Positions 19,201 through 29,327 of a DNA stretch of 64,000 nucleotides are shown piece by piece (position 1 is the stretch's first letter; every line of letters starts with the position of its first letter). Under the pieces are notes generated by a model. It saw only the letters and a list, made by a program, of their open reading frames with translations. It searched no databases and was not told the origin of the DNA. A program made the position numbers and the translations under genes. This stretch comes from Hygrocybe punicea. Taxonomy: Eukaryota > Basidiomycota > Agaricomycetes > Agaricales > Hygrophoraceae. Location of the stretch: assembly GCA_963556145.1 (NCBI GenBank), contig OY744461.1:1798001-1862000 (forward strand). The letters are read 5' to 3'.

Positions 19201-21023
19201 TCATAGTAATCCATGTGATTCAATTTCAGCCATTCTAAAGCTGCAGAAACTCGCCTTCGGCGAACCAATAAAGGCGTTCGCTCCATGTCTTCTGGAGTTG
19301 GTCTGGCAGGACCAGTGAAAATAAACGCTAGCACTTCATCAAGTTCTTTAATTGTTGGAGGCAACCGTTGATATATCTTTGGTGTTGGGTTTTGAAACAT
19401 GATGGCATTTGCTTTCATTTTATGCATCCCAGAGGAGACACGAACAATACATTTGTTGTGACGAACACGGGCAATCAAAAGTTGTTCAGCAAATGTTAGA
19501 TTTTGAAGTTGTGCAGGAATTCTTCCCATCCAAAGTCCATTCGCCAAAGCATATTTGGGAGTTTGGCCTTTATTCAGACTGAGCACACATGGTTTGCATA
19601 TCCATTTACATGTGTCATCTAGCACTGGACATTTGATATCCTCTATTGGATCAGAACAATGATATCGTTCACATCTTGTGATTCCCATATTGTCTCTAGT
19701 TAATATTTTCAGATTAACCTTCGTCTTTGACAATAAAGACATGTTTTTCAATGCAACCAATTGACCACATACAGCACACCCACTTTCTTGGAAACATTCA
19801 GGTGATGTATCTCTGCACCAGTTGCTGATTATGGTTTCCTTCAATTCAATAGATGGAGGAGGAGGAGGAAATAATTGCTCATCTGACTTGTCCAATTCTT
19901 CTTTCATTTGAGCCTGAGTTTCTTCTTTGCCGCACTCATTTGTTTCTGTCATTTTTTGTCTTCTGTACCACTGTTTACACAGGTCTTTATGTGATTTAAT
20001 ATCATGCACATGAAAAATAGAAACATGAGTATCACAAGCTGAACAATTATGCCTCATTAATGCCACAGATAGATCTTGTCCATGTAATCTTCGTAATGTC
20101 TTTGACAAATATATACCATGTATTGTTGTTATTTCACCAATATCCTTCACTGTCAAATTTGGCAGAAGTTCATGTAAAGGCATTTTAACACATGCATATG
20201 TTTTTCTATCTTCATATAAAGTGTTGGCTGTTTGTTCATCAATATGCCCCACATATTCGAATAATATGTCAGAATCATGGTTGATATTATTAGACGGTAG
20301 CATAAAAGATTGAAGAAAGCTAAACTTGAATGTTGGTATTCGTTTACCACCACCAATGTAGTCATATCTATGAACGAAATTTATATATAAAGATTTAAAC
20401 AAGTGTCCGAATAAATTCAAATTGAACACAATTATGTTTGAACGGCTATGCCGTATTATGAAACATAGTGTGGTCCACAGCAACGTTGCATGTGATAGAG
20501 AACTAGTAATACAATGAAATAAATATGCTTTGAAATCATGTCGTCTCAATAGTGATCGCATGAGCAATGCTTTGATCATTTTACAACGACATTGGACAGT
20601 GATAGGTTTGAGAAGACAATACAAAGCAAAGAGATATTTAGGAGGTAAGAAATATGTTCTGGCATATTGAATAGAACGTATTCGCATTTTGAAGGCGCTA
20701 TTTTTAAATGTAGTCCAAACGAATAATGGATCGACTGTCAAGTTATCTTTTGTTTCTTTTGTTATTCCAATGATCTTTACATATAGTGTTGCATTTATTT
20801 GCATTGCATCGCCCTGATCTGGGGCCAACTCATGTTCTATGAGTTTTCTTTGAAAAACATCCAATTCTTGGGTCAAGGTCGATATCACAGGACAGGAAAT
20901 TGGTTCAGGAGAGATATACATAAGTTTGTCTTGGCATAGTTGTGGAAATAATGTTGCATTTGCAAGGAAATATAGATAAGTCAAACATGCAATGCAGACA
21001 TGGATGATGTTGTAGGGATTCAT
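13287..21023 (-). CDS. Helitron Rep-helicase with C-terminal protease-like domain (2578 aa)
   Basis: Single intact frame. Cysteine pairs near residues 415-540 (CAVCGQL, CKWICKPC, then KYALANGLWMGRIP) match the DUF6570-type region that precedes fungal Helitron Reps. The Rep domain carries the HUH metal motif LHLHMLLW (His954, His956) and the two-tyrosine motif AYITDYITK (Tyr1144, Tyr1148), which nick and rejoin DNA in rolling-circle transposition. A PIF1-family helicase follows: GGMAGTGKS (Lys1706), APTGGAAALVNG, FIDEVSML, GDFGQLPPA, LRENMRQ and DYACQGRT. The C-terminus resembles a ubiquitin-specific protease: DWSCAYDSLFTIL (Cys2325), a CxxC pair zinc ribbon (CLKC, CQLC) and DAHFTARIFINSMVWFHDG (His2525). 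The hydrophobic first 30 residues make the exact start uncertain. All key catalytic residues are present, so copy 1 may be autonomous. Confidence 0.92.
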   Translation of the reverse strand: MNPYNIIHVCIACLTYLYFLANATLFPQLCQDKLMYISPEPISCPVISTLTQELDVFQRKLIEHELAPDQGDAMQINATLYVKIIGITKETKDNLTVDPLFVWTTFKNSAFKMRIRSIQYARTYFLPPKYLFALYCLLKPITVQCRCKMIKALLMRSLLRRHDFKAYLFHCITSSLSHATLLWTTLCFIIRHSRSNIIVFNLNLFGHLFKSLYINFVHRYDYIGGGKRIPTFKFSFLQSFMLPSNNINHDSDILFEYVGHIDEQTANTLYEDRKTYACVKMPLHELLPNLTVKDIGEITTIHGIYLSKTLRRLHGQDLSVALMRHNCSACDTHVSIFHVHDIKSHKDLCKQWYRRQKMTETNECGKEETQAQMKEELDKSDEQLFPPPPPSIELKETIISNWCRDTSPECFQESGCAVCGQLVALKNMSLLSKTKVNLKILTRDNMGITRCERYHCSDPIEDIKCPVLDDTCKWICKPCVLSLNKGQTPKYALANGLWMGRIPAQLQNLTFAEQLLIARVRHNKCIVRVSSGMHKMKANAIMFQNPTPKIYQRLPPTIKELDEVLAFIFTGPARPTPEDMERTPLLVRRRRVSAALEWLKLNHMDYYDLDISYENLAQYPDHGIPVVVAYRPADTNKEPEATSAFDNEVEDGVEDGPCPFVVSGITGENLDITSPKALIARATKHLIDDHGGVLAISHARNPESFFNNPQLYPMMFPCLFPYGLGGISSIDNDVLSISDMMHKRHLLMYHDKRFQTDPYFPLIAFNQEQIKDSTTGGYLLTNKHNFNDIANRLMNINTAVLDDLSKRLSRGDRVKPDTSEEKACYKLISDLDHVAGQVKGSITNKKYMRNEIWSLISYIGAPTWFITFAPADINHPLCLYYADNKEKFYPKLRLPQDCYKLIANNPVAGARFFHFTTEMFIKHILGINESHPGLYGNTSGYYATVEEQGRLTLHLHMLLWIKGCLTPQEIRDKIMGENSDFQKRLVEYLESLCVGQFMTGSKDEVSQKMEQTMSKPEYQPPTCVMPDPPSYNCSMNCQYHNKRSTWWQRFQDVVDDLLLRLNVHNRHDGKKKPYCLNSKGECKRRFPRDIFQQTFVEPNTGALNLKHGEPWMNTVTPEVTYMLRCNSDVTSLLSGTAIKAIVAYITDYITKFSLKTYSIFEVIKSIFDKNSEMIGGDLKRKDKVRKLFTQIVNSLTSKMEIGAPMASLYVLGNPDHYTSHKFVPFFWRSYVKEVISAWSDEEIPNICEDQNNAQKVVIGKNNGAYIGLSKVNNYMFRPALYDNVSLYDWIRLATMEPKKRRTKTKTKRARKEPVQNQIFDNLGCDDLSDSCTEPTNVDYSSDNNLSDVVDNDILMEIDEIPKPDSLSRHAGTEIADKTNEVDLNKLTKFENDYTLHSNHPQYLTHHAKMKGNDPFIVPNFIPNTLPRADRGDREYYCCTMLTFFKPWRSGKELKSKLQTWDNAFIDHEFSKKELEIMKYFGLRYECLDARDDFSAKRQKNNTANIRYSWATSNGLDELDDMHNAEFAFNGDDFNNNIDEDNNDTEILLKLGQKGQKRKDQMLITERTLKRSGWLDDCIDGTPDIGPLIPIEPPVVQSAKLWRTAVLAKKKEIINDRNKNLPTNTATINKLGNFQYNDVKIVDAAYINHMFIPANRADRHLIDVTINDYKLNTDQKRAFHIIANHSTLINGSDKLRMYLGGMAGTGKSQVIKALTSFFGKHNENHRFVVLAPTGGAAALVNGSTYHSILGINQGGSSRSLAQVRANLDGVDYIFIDEVSMLSCRDMYKISAQCAKARGVYDEPFGGINMIFAGDFGQLPPAMSGAPLYSGTVGVQINSSQTIANQEAAIGKALWHQITTVVILRENMRQTNQSEEDVQLRLALENMRYKACTPKDIAFLRTRVAGKGPNDPKLAQKKFRNVSVITALNAQKDKINELGIQRFAAENRRPLTSFYSIDRWNDPTSSNSKRKSHHMSTILDPIRHTKILEPSLQKLLWSQPHASSSDHIPGRLDLCVGMPVMLRNNDATECCITKGAEGIVVGWQSAIGPEQQTVLDTLFVRLLNPPKKINIEGLPENVVPITKHVTSTMCSLPNDDVISLSREQVLVLPNFAMTDYACQGRTRPNNVVDLSSCKNHQSYYTCLSRSASAAGTIIMQGFDPKVITGGASGYLRQEFRELELLDEITKLKYQGLLPDHVKGDQRNSIIDQFRKWKGKSYIPKNIHHAIAWKATEQLNQYTTQPSPWQLIKHMNKNQKADFRNLNFVPAKGTVPITVTHKNSMANVLQNKKRKLQQVVSSSSIVKKRRKTSTIELNEPKGFIWDAEDWSCAYDSLFTILLAIWNEDPSSWKKRFNSINEILKILSLGFKRSKNHTTDLETVRNTIRHLLHQDKPEIFPYGQVGIAISDLAHYIMKANEPMTSTCLKCINCENITILENDRCDAIFHCSYSFSGTISTCLAQIIVNRQRHKCQLCWGEITKFIAFNKIPPLIMFTVDSIENLIISQVINLSIDDISTAYTLRGIVYFGDAHFTARIFINSMVWFHDGISTRSICINEGDIDNFSNINLLSCNGNNAVLFIYAQS

Positions 21024-22111
21024 GAGGATTTGTGACAGTAAGAGGAAACACCGCCCATTTAACTAGTCAAGTGGTTCGGATCATGAATAACAATTAACAC
21101 AATGGGATTGATCATATGACATTATATTATTTGTAAGCTTTTCCCAAAACACCATAAGGCGTGCCTGAATCTTTAGAAATCTGTGTTTACTTTTTTTATT
21201 CCATTCTATGTTCCTGTGACATGCCTTGATACAGGCCAAAAATGCATCTGTATCATGAATAGCTGCCTTACGATCTTATTAGGGGTCTGGCTGACAAGAC
21301 ATTGATCAAACCGACTGAGAAGAACAATGGTACCCCCTTTTAAGATATTTTGTGGATTTAATCTTCAGAGTCTCAGTGATATTTATTTCTGGCTTGCTCA
21401 ACAGACAAAACAGGTATTGAAGTTGAACAACCAGGCTGTTTGACAACTGTGCATATTTGACAATTGCTTGGTAATTCATGGAAATTATCATTGTTCTTCA
21501 TCCTTGTCAGAAATACATTGTCATTTTTATGGAGCTGTACGTATCATTCCCACACAAGTATACTGTATTATTCTGGTACCAAAGAGTCATAGCTCCCCTT
21601 GGAGTGACAGTTATATCTTCCACTACAAGAGGGGGTTTTGTTACTCTTGTATCATTGTATCCTCATTTAATAGGTCCATAAAGTTCGTGATTCTGGTTTC
21701 TTACATATATTCGATTTGAATTTTCATTAGCCCGAATGAGAGTCATCTCAGGTTGTCCTTCTCAAGTTGAGTGTGTAGGTGGTTGTACAACTGAACTGAA
21801 AGTAATGCATTCACCAGGATATATTTTAGACAAACAGATTTTCAGTCAACAAGATTGATGCCTTATGCTGTATCTATGCTCACTATCATGCTCAATTCTT
21901 ATGGTCATAGGACAGTAACACAAACCATTTTTAACGGAGCAAAAAGAAATACATATATAGAAACTGTACAAATGTTAATAGTAGCGATGTATGAGGAGGA
22001 CATTTGAGGGCACAGATTGTCACCAAGTTTCCAGAAATCAACGACTGGGATACAGTTTTTTTAGTCAAATATAATGAATACTCCACAAAAGAAGGACTTA
22101 CTCCTCCGAAA
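21024..22111. other. Spacer between Rep-helicase and gene A
   Basis: About 1.1 kb upstream of the Rep-helicase start and downstream of gene A, both on the minus strand. It holds only short frames with no recognisable motif and presumably contains the Rep-helicase promoter and the gene A 3' end. It is almost identical in copy 2 (49781-50868). Confidence 0.5.
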
Positions 22112-24113
22112 TTAAGGCCCGGGATCAAGTTTGGATGTCGATGGCTTGGGAGATGAAGGCCTCGTTTGGCTTGGAGTAATGGAGAGTAGGATTTCGGGTG
22201 GAACGATGTTGCTCCAATCCACATCCATTGATGAAGCGCTGGGCTCTGCAGGGGTCGATGACTGGTGGCGTGACGATGCACGCGTATTGGGACGGAATCC
22301 TAGGACATGGAGAAGATCAGAATTGGAATATATACAGCCTATGATGTAATGTTGAAATACATACCCGGAGTCGGAGACTTCTTCGGTGGCTTCACCAGGT
22401 TGAGTTTCTCTACGATAATGCCCGCTTGCTCCGAAGCAACATCCAATTTCCTCCTCTTTGCCATCTCGCCATCCTCGTGACCATCGCTGGGAGACATCTT
22501 TTCAGGTTCGGGAGATCCGTCATCGTTGTCCATGGTTATATCATTATCAACATCCAACAACCCCGCCCACTCTGGTCCTAAAATGTCCAACTTCGCGGAT
22601 TCCGGTGCCACAACATCCGGCTCGGGGGCGATGGGTGGCTTAATCTCCATTGTCAATTTCTCCGATGCCGATTGCCGGGTTGTGCGCGACGACCCAATTT
22701 CAACAGCGACTGCGAGATGTCAGTGCATTAATCATAACAAGGTGAGCAACGTACGCATTTGGGCCTTAGACCGCTTCTTCTTTACCGGGGCTACGTCCTC
22801 CTCCATCTTTATGTCGTCTATACATGAATAAATGTGTTGGATCATCGTTTTGATATTCGGAATTCAATAACTCACCCTCATCGTCGTCCTCGGCTTTGGA
22901 CTTGATTGTGCGCTCTGTCATGATGAAGGGTTTGCATGTATGACAATCACAGACAATGAAAGTACTTACTGGACTTGGGCTTGGGCTTGGGCTTCTTTTT
23001 GTCCTTCTCGGACGAATTGTCTGCGCCACCTGAATATTCAATAGATCTATACACCACTATGGTTGAAAATTTGTACAAACCAGCAGAAGATGCCTTCTGT
23101 TTTTTGACCGATTTTGACTTGGCTTTGCCCTTGCCCTTGCCCTGGGCAACTGGCTCCTCTGCAAATGTACTATATCATTAGCACAATCACACATGTAATT
23201 CTAGATCACACCTTCATCATCATCTGCCACATCAGAATCGACGAGGACACTATGTCCTTTACACCAAGCAATAACATGACCGATGATCTCGAGCTTTGTG
23301 GCATCCGGAAGCCCACCGAATGACCAATTTGCCAAGGTTCCGCTGTGCCATGCTGGCACGGATTCGTCGTATTTTGCCCAATCTATGATGCCAGACGTGA
23401 GAATTCATTTGGCCATAAATACATATATACTTACCTAGATCCTCGGGCTTGATCTCGGTGTTCACAGCGCCATGTTGAATCAAAGCCGATGGAGAATGTT
23501 TCCCAACATAAAATTCTTTCAGGAGCCAATCATCGAAGATCTTGCTTCGCCAGTCACGGGTAACCTCGTTTGCCCGTTTCGCCACCAAGACTTCTGCCCA
23601 AATTTCGTCCATGACGGTGTCGGTATACTTGAGGTAATCCCGAAGTGAATCGGTCCCTTCCTTATCATTTTTGACGTAGTCCGGCGAGTAGTTGGGTGCC
23701 TTGTTGTATGCGATGGCTGCTGTCGCGTAGATGTACATATCCATTTGATAAATCAAGCGACGGAGCGGTTCCTCGTATCGTTCGGGGATTTCGCGCCATA
23801 ACTCACCTCGGGCGGTGGCATCGTGGGGGTGTGTCTTCAGTACATAGAGATTACGAGAAAATACGGGAATGGTGCCGGATTCCTTGTTGGGTGCCGGAAT
23901 CTTGGGCGGGACCATGTACTGGATTTGGAAGATGCGATGTAGCTCCTGCAGCTTTTTGGGCGGCGCATCAGGCCAGTACTTGAAGGCGGCGGGATTGACA
24001 GCGGGAGTCGAGGTTTTGACGACTGGCAAGGACATGGTAGATGAAATAAAAGTTTTTTGGTCGACGTGTGAGGCGATTTGAGAGCAAAAGAAAAGGGCGG
24101 ATTTATTACTCAA
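22112..24113 (-). CDS. Cargo gene A, unknown protein, 8 exons
   Basis: Exons (minus strand): 24035-23435, 23382-23212, 23158-23081, 23029-22970, 22914-22876, 22817-22755, 22709-22365, 22338-22112. Every intron is GT..AG, and the joined frame is exactly 1584 nt (527 aa plus stop) from the ATG at 24035 (MSLPVVKTSTPA). An in-frame ATG at 24113 would add 26 residues. Residues 1-260 look globular (YWPDAPPKKLQELHRIF, LRRLIYQMDMYIYATAAIAY, WHSGTLANWSFGGLPDATKL). The second half is low-complexity: GKGKGKAKSKS, PKPKPK, acidic runs, KKKRSK and KRRK basic clusters (possible nuclear signals), and a Pro/Ser C-terminus. I do not recognise the family. It diverges from gene B across the 82-bp array. Copy 2 differs by about nine synonymous and three missense changes plus one nonsense. 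Confidence 0.75.
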
Positions 24114-24164
24114 CGCTCCAGACTATGAATACAGATGTCACGACCACGTGACCAGATCAATCGC

Positions 24165-24197
24165 CACATGTTCGACCTCATGTTCGGCTTCTTTGCA
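24165..24197. promoter_or_regulatory. Two TGTTCG motifs upstream of gene A
   Basis: CATGTTCGACC and CATGTTCGGC lie 15 bp apart, about 130-160 bp upstream of the gene A start at 24035. They share the TGTTCGG core that is repeated many times in the adjacent 82-bp array. Binding is inferred only from the repetition. Confidence 0.35.
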
Positions 24198-24429
24198 TGC
24201 ATAAACAACAGATCTATTTATTTATGTTTTTGATGTGGCTCGAGCTTAGAAGTTGTCCAAAGCTAGTAATTGCATGCAGAAAACCGACATGTGCAGCGTA
24301 TGGAATATTTTTCAGTTGGTAAGGCAATAAATCGAGTTAATTCGTTCGATGAATATTCACGGACTGGTCCGTTGACGGAAAAGCACAACAAGTCTGACTT
24401 GTTGGATGGATGTAGAAGGCCTAGATATA

Positions 24430-25117
24430 CTACAACAAACATGTTGTTGGGTGTGTTCGGTCACCGGACATGTTTGGTGGATGTCAATGTACGACTAGAT
24501 ATACTACACCGAACACATCGAACATGTTCGGTGTGTTCGGTGGAGATGTTCGGTGGATGTCAACCAATGGTTGTGACTGGATATACCACACCGAACACAT
24601 CGAACATGTTCGGTGTGTTCGGTGGAGATGTTCGGTGGATGTCAACCAACGGTTGTGACTGGATATATCACACCGAACACATCGAACATGTTCGATGTGT
24701 TCGGTGGAGATGTTCGGTGGATGTCAACCAATGGTTGTGACTGGATATACCACACCGAACACATCGAACATGTTCGGTGTGTTCGGTGGAGATGTTCGGT
24801 GGATGTCAACCAACAGTTGTGACTAGATATATCACACCGAACACATCAAACATGTTCGGTGTGTTCGGTGGAGATGTTCGGTGGATGTCAACCAATGGTT
24901 GTGACTGGATATACCACACCGAACACATCGAACATGTTCGGTGTGTTCGGTGGAGATGTTCGGTGGATGTCAACCAACGGTTGTGACTGGATATATCACA
25001 CCGAACACATCGAACATGTTCGATGTGTTCGGTGTAGTATATCTCCTCATAATGGTTGGTTGACATCCACCGAACATCTCCACCGAACACACCGAACACG
25101 TCCGATCTGTTCGGTGG
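24430..25117. repeat. 82-bp tandem array of palindromes between genes A and B (copy 1)
   Basis: Units of 82 bp repeat with little divergence. Each has a 36-bp near-perfect palindrome (the first spans 24507-24542, 17 of 18 base pairs matching) centred on CGAACATGTTCG, then GGAGATGTTCGGTGGATGTC and a CCAACGGTTGTGACTGGATA spacer. Seven palindromes are seen, at about 24507, 24589, 24671, 24753, 24835, 24917 and 24999, plus an inverted partial unit to 25117. The heptamer TGTTCGG occurs in both orientations several times per unit. Frames that cross it are artefacts of an 82-bp unit, whose length is not a multiple of three. The position between divergent genes and the iteron-like structure suggest a protein-binding or origin-like site. 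Confidence 0.9.
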
Positions 25118-25369
25118 ATATTGCTCTTTCAAGACATTTAAATGATTACATTGCTGATCAACGTGTTTGGCACGTGTTCGTTGTTTTATCATTGCCACTC
25201 TTGTCAGGTGACATAATTCCGACGTCTTATAATTAGAAGGTTTGTGGAATCGTCACCACCCGCTATCAACCACCCTGAAAGTAATCAATCATTAAGGTAT
25301 TGATGTATTAATGATATCTGTGTCTGTTCCTCATACCATCCATCCGAAATCCTGCCTAGGTCCACAAAC

Positions 25370-27192
25370 ATGCCATATAAGAAGGAACTTGGTTATGAAC
25401 TTTGCATGCACATCTGCCCTGGTCGAAAATGCGACTCTCCAAAAACGAAATGTCTTTTGTGGAAGAAGGAAGGCAACTCCTGCCAAAGACATGTCGGATC
25501 CGCACACCAACATCCCAAATGCGTTTCGTCTGGAATTTGTCCGCAGTCGGTATGTCTTGGTCGCAACATACGTGAAAATTCGCAGGGTGTCCGCAATGCG
25601 ACGGCCGCGGAACTCGATCTCCTTCCACGCAAAAGGCTATCATCCGACTCTGAGATGGAAACATCATCTGACTGTGAAACGGAACCGCCAACCACCGTAA
25701 GCAACAATGAACGCCGTATAACCACATTAAGCAACAATGACGGCCGTGTTTTCAAAATCCTTTTTATCCTTGACCCAACAACTCGTATCGCGAGCAAAGC
25801 CGCAGCCATTAACGATCTTGCATTCGTCACCACGACCATATCCGACATCGAACTCGATACCATTGCCCATCTTGATGGTTACGTCCATATCATCAAGTCA
25901 TACAAGAGTCGCTATTCAGCATGTATTCAAGAATGGGTAATGTCTATTGTTTAATTTGTGGATTGTTGATACTGAAACGTATTTCACAACAAACAGGTTT
26001 ATATCGGAATGCGACTACATCATGAGGATGGAGCCCGGCGCTTCAATGTCAAATACATATTTTGGCCTGAGTTCCTTCATGCAATACTTCGCCATCAAGA
26101 CAAAGGCGATACGTGGCAAAAGTTCGCATCGGCAGATTGTGTATTTGGTGGTGTGGATATGGGAATGTCATACATGTAAGATTGACATCGCTTTAATTAA
26201 TTCTGCTCCGTTTTCGCTGCATTATACTGATGTCTTGACAGCGGTAACCAATACGGATTGACACTGGAAAATGTGTCGATTTTCATGACTGGCATGGACG
26301 AACTCTGTCGAACGGCACACATCTGGCCGCCTCCGAAGCAGATGAACACAGTCCATTCAAAATGGATACAAAATCAAAACTTGCTTCATGTCGCTTTGAA
26401 TGTAACGCATACGATACGCCCTCAAGCAAAATTATTAAATGATGGCGACCAATTCCCACCAAATATTGTCTTGAAACGGACACACAGCGACACCGGTCAT
26501 CACGTCCTATTACCTGGCGACGCCAAGCGAAATTGGGAATACATGCGCAATAACTGTGAGGTTCCAGGTTCACGTTGGTTTGGGCAAACGTACATCGAAC
26601 CACTGAGTAAGATGGGCGAATGGCGTGTGTTTCTAGTTGGTGGAAAGGTCGTGTATACAGTGCACACCCTGTACAACAAGGAAAGCAAGTCCTGGAAGTG
26701 GGATATCGTCTCAAGTTTCTATACCTTGGATGAGTTAAGGTGAGTGCCCTTCATTTTCACTTGTCATTTCATATGTATGATTGTCTTAACTTTGTCAGAA
26801 TATTTCAAACGCAGGGGACTCTATTGAAGACGGTGGCGTGCAATCCGGACAGGGGCGCCATTTCTATTCGAGAGCAAGGCAGAAACGAGTTCTTCGACTT
26901 TGTCCAAAAGACCTATGAAGGGCTTTATGCGATAGAGTCCAATATGGTTGGTGGAAAACCATCGATGAGTGTTTTTTGCCGTATGGACATATCGCTCATT
27001 GTGGATTCCAAAACGGATACTGTGTCCTATTTCGTGAACGAGGTGGAACGTTATCACACATGCAGCCTCTGGTCGAACATGAAGTCAGGTCCGAAATCCG
27101 TTCGAGCACCCATTGGCTCATTAGCAGACACTTTTGCAGGGGTTTTCTATAAATGGTTGATTGACATCAAAGGTCCATACTCATATTTGTAA
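25370..27192 (+). CDS. Cargo gene B, Cys/His-rich plus ATP-grasp-like protein, 4 exons
   Basis: Exons 25370-25936, 25997-26175, 26242-26739 and 26799-27192 join to 1638 nt (545 aa plus stop), all with GT..AG introns. Residues 10-75 hold many cysteines and histidines (CMHICPGRKC, CLLWKKEGNSC, HQHPKCVSSGICPQSVC), a likely zinc-binding region. The C-terminal half resembles an ATP-grasp ligase: IVLKRTHSDTGHHV (Lys327) for nucleotide binding, QTYIEPL, EWRVFLVGGKVVY (Glu375, Arg377), then FCRMDISLIVD (Arg476, Asp478) and YFVNEVE (Asn495-Glu498) as metal-binding residues. Such enzymes couple ATP to carboxylate-amine ligation; the substrate here is unknown. Copy 2 keeps the whole frame, and five of six coding differences I saw are synonymous. 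The fold assignment is from motif spacing only. Confidence 0.7.
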
Positions 27193-27279
27193 TATTATCT
27201 GTACAGTCAATGGATCGGTTCGCGTTTATTTCACAAAACAGACATGAGATACAAATATAAATGATGCTAAGTGGAGCAA

Positions 27280-29327
27280 TCATTTCGGCACTCCCAAGAC
27301 CATGACCCATTGCACATTGAGTGAAATGCTCTTCATCATGTCATCTACACGCTTGAATGTATTGATGGTGTGTCCAACAACGACACAGGATCCTGCAGGG
27401 ATATTGTGCGGGAAGATGGGTAGTTGCTGGAGCGATATGAGAGTGGACGTGAAGTCCGCTTTGACTTTGCGTGCATCATAGATGGGCACTGACAACACAT
27501 ACTTAAGATATCAATTTATATTAGACGACCGGATGCTTACCAATATCGTAAAATGATAGAGCGGCCTTATGATAAGATGGAGTGGGTCGACGAGTGAATG
27601 GACTAAGTTGTACATTTTTGGATGTCGATGCCTCTATGAAAATCGATTAGGAATTACAACTAAAAATGATTAATGCACAAACTGGGAGATGTATCCATTC
27701 CACTTGCTGTGGTCGTTGAGAAGGACACATAGTCCTTATACAGTTGGGCCCGAAATTCGGACTCGCGAATCACCATTCCAATAGCACCAACATATCGCTC
27801 CCATTCCCCTTGAAGTAGTGCACCCTGTATAACCTTGACCGGCTTTGTATTGCCACCAATCTTGGGCTCATCGAGAAAGCAGGACTCCACTATGATGACC
27901 GATGTAAAGATCGTCGGCATTCCACCTCCGACTGCATGAAAGAAGTTGCGACCAAATGCACCAGTGGAGATATGGGCAGGGTTATCACGAGAGAGATTAG
28001 AGTACCTCCCAGATCTATCAAATGTAATGGCGGAAACCAATAACCTATATTATATCCAATGAATCGACCAAATTGACCTCAAATTGCTGTTCAAATAACG
28101 TACTTTCTGTTGATCTTGTAGATGTCAGTGATGATATCACTGAACTGTGGGTTGCCATTCCCAATTGCACTGGACCAGGATACCATTGCTGCTGCCCTGA
28201 ATGGTTATGAGTAAATGACAAGGGTATAAATGCAATTGCATACTTGATATTGACACAGTCTTGGTAGGTGTCAACAAGTTGAGGATCCCTCGTGCCAATA
28301 TCGGACTCATCAACGTTCGGAGATGGTAAGCTAGATTCACGACATCTACATCAAACACCACGGTGTAATAAGATCCAACACACCTGGTGATCTGCGTCAG
28401 TGCATAGGTCAGATCTCCTTCATCGCCACTGGAGCCTTTATCATCGTCGGTATCATCGAGCATGATGGCCTTCGTGGACTTCGACTTCTTGGATGGAGTA
28501 TTAGAAACGCTGTTACAATTAATGAATGAGAATATTCATATCGGCACGTAAAATACACACGAAATTGGCTTATCGGGGTTCTTCATCAAGGCTACTTTGC
28601 GACGATGCCTAAACAGTCAAACGATTTGTTTGAACAAATGGATATGTCTATGATAACCGAACAACTCACTTAGAACCGTAATCCTCTTCCTCTTCCTCTT
28701 CCTCCTCTTCCTCACCGTCTCGTGATTGATTAGATGCAGCTTTCAATTTCTTGGTGGGGGAAGGCGTTTTACTATAGATAACCTGTCAATGATGAGACAA
28801 TACCTATGAAAAATATTTACACATTGTCGTCATTGTCGGTGACATTGGGAGATGACATTTGACGTTTCTTTCCACTGTAACAGATTGATATCATGGTGGA
28901 TATATTTGATATTGAAACACTAACACGTCTTTAACGTTGCGAAACTTGACGGAATGCCTAGGAGGATATTGATATTTGTTAACTCATATTGGATAACAAT
29001 GATATGTGATTATAGATACCTTGTGAGCGTTGACGGTGCCATTACACTGCCAGTGCTTTGAATACTGACGGCATCATCATTAGCATTGGACAAAGCCACA
29101 CTGTCCATTGGTCAAAAATAGATAACGATTAAAACGATGACACATACATATCATCATCAGCCCAAGTCTTGATGACCTTCTTCCGCTTCTCGATTGTTGC
29201 AGAAGGCCGTCTTTAGTGCATGCAATAGAAACTTCAGTTATACCGAGTAAAATAGGGATGCATACATGGTGGCCTTGGATTTTGCTTTCGAGTTTGATTT
29301 CGTGGCGGTGGACTTCTTGGGAGGCAT
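27280..29327 (-). CDS. Cargo gene C, unknown protein, 13 exons
   Basis: Exons (minus strand): 29327-29266, 29210-29148, 29100-29020, 28957-28925, 28874-28821, 28771-28670, 28608-28561, 28509-28384, 28330-28244, 28196-28104, 28044-27683, 27633-27541, 27488-27280. They join to 1413 nt (470 aa plus stop) with twelve GT..AG introns and no frame conflict. The N-terminus is basic and low-complexity (MPPKKSTATKSNSKAKSK), followed by a KKRQM patch and a run of nine glutamates. The globular half includes DPQLVDTYQDCVNI, AFGRNFFHAVGGGMP, KVIQGALLQGEWERYVGAIGMV, YDIVPIYDARKVKADF and SLNVQWVMVLGVPK. I have the impression of similar uncharacterised proteins in mushroom genomes but cannot name a family. 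It ends 87 bp from the gene B stop (tail-to-tail) and diverges from gene D. Confidence 0.75.

Noticed and set aside
24270..25236. Frames with repeated TPNTSNMFGVFGGDVRWMSTNG segments
   Set aside because: They are readings of the 82-bp array. The unit is not a multiple of three, so the peptide changes frame each unit, and copy 2 has a different unit number.
25331..25863. Minus-strand frames of 60-156 codons (and their copy 2 twins)
   Set aside because: Antisense shadows of gene B exon 1; synonymous changes between copies fit the plus-strand frame.
28137..28463. Reading the 108-codon minus frame here as a continuous exon of gene C
   Set aside because: Splicing out the 53-nt GT..AG segment 28383-28331 gives a frame that joins in phase to the next exons, whereas the unspliced reading ends without linking to them.
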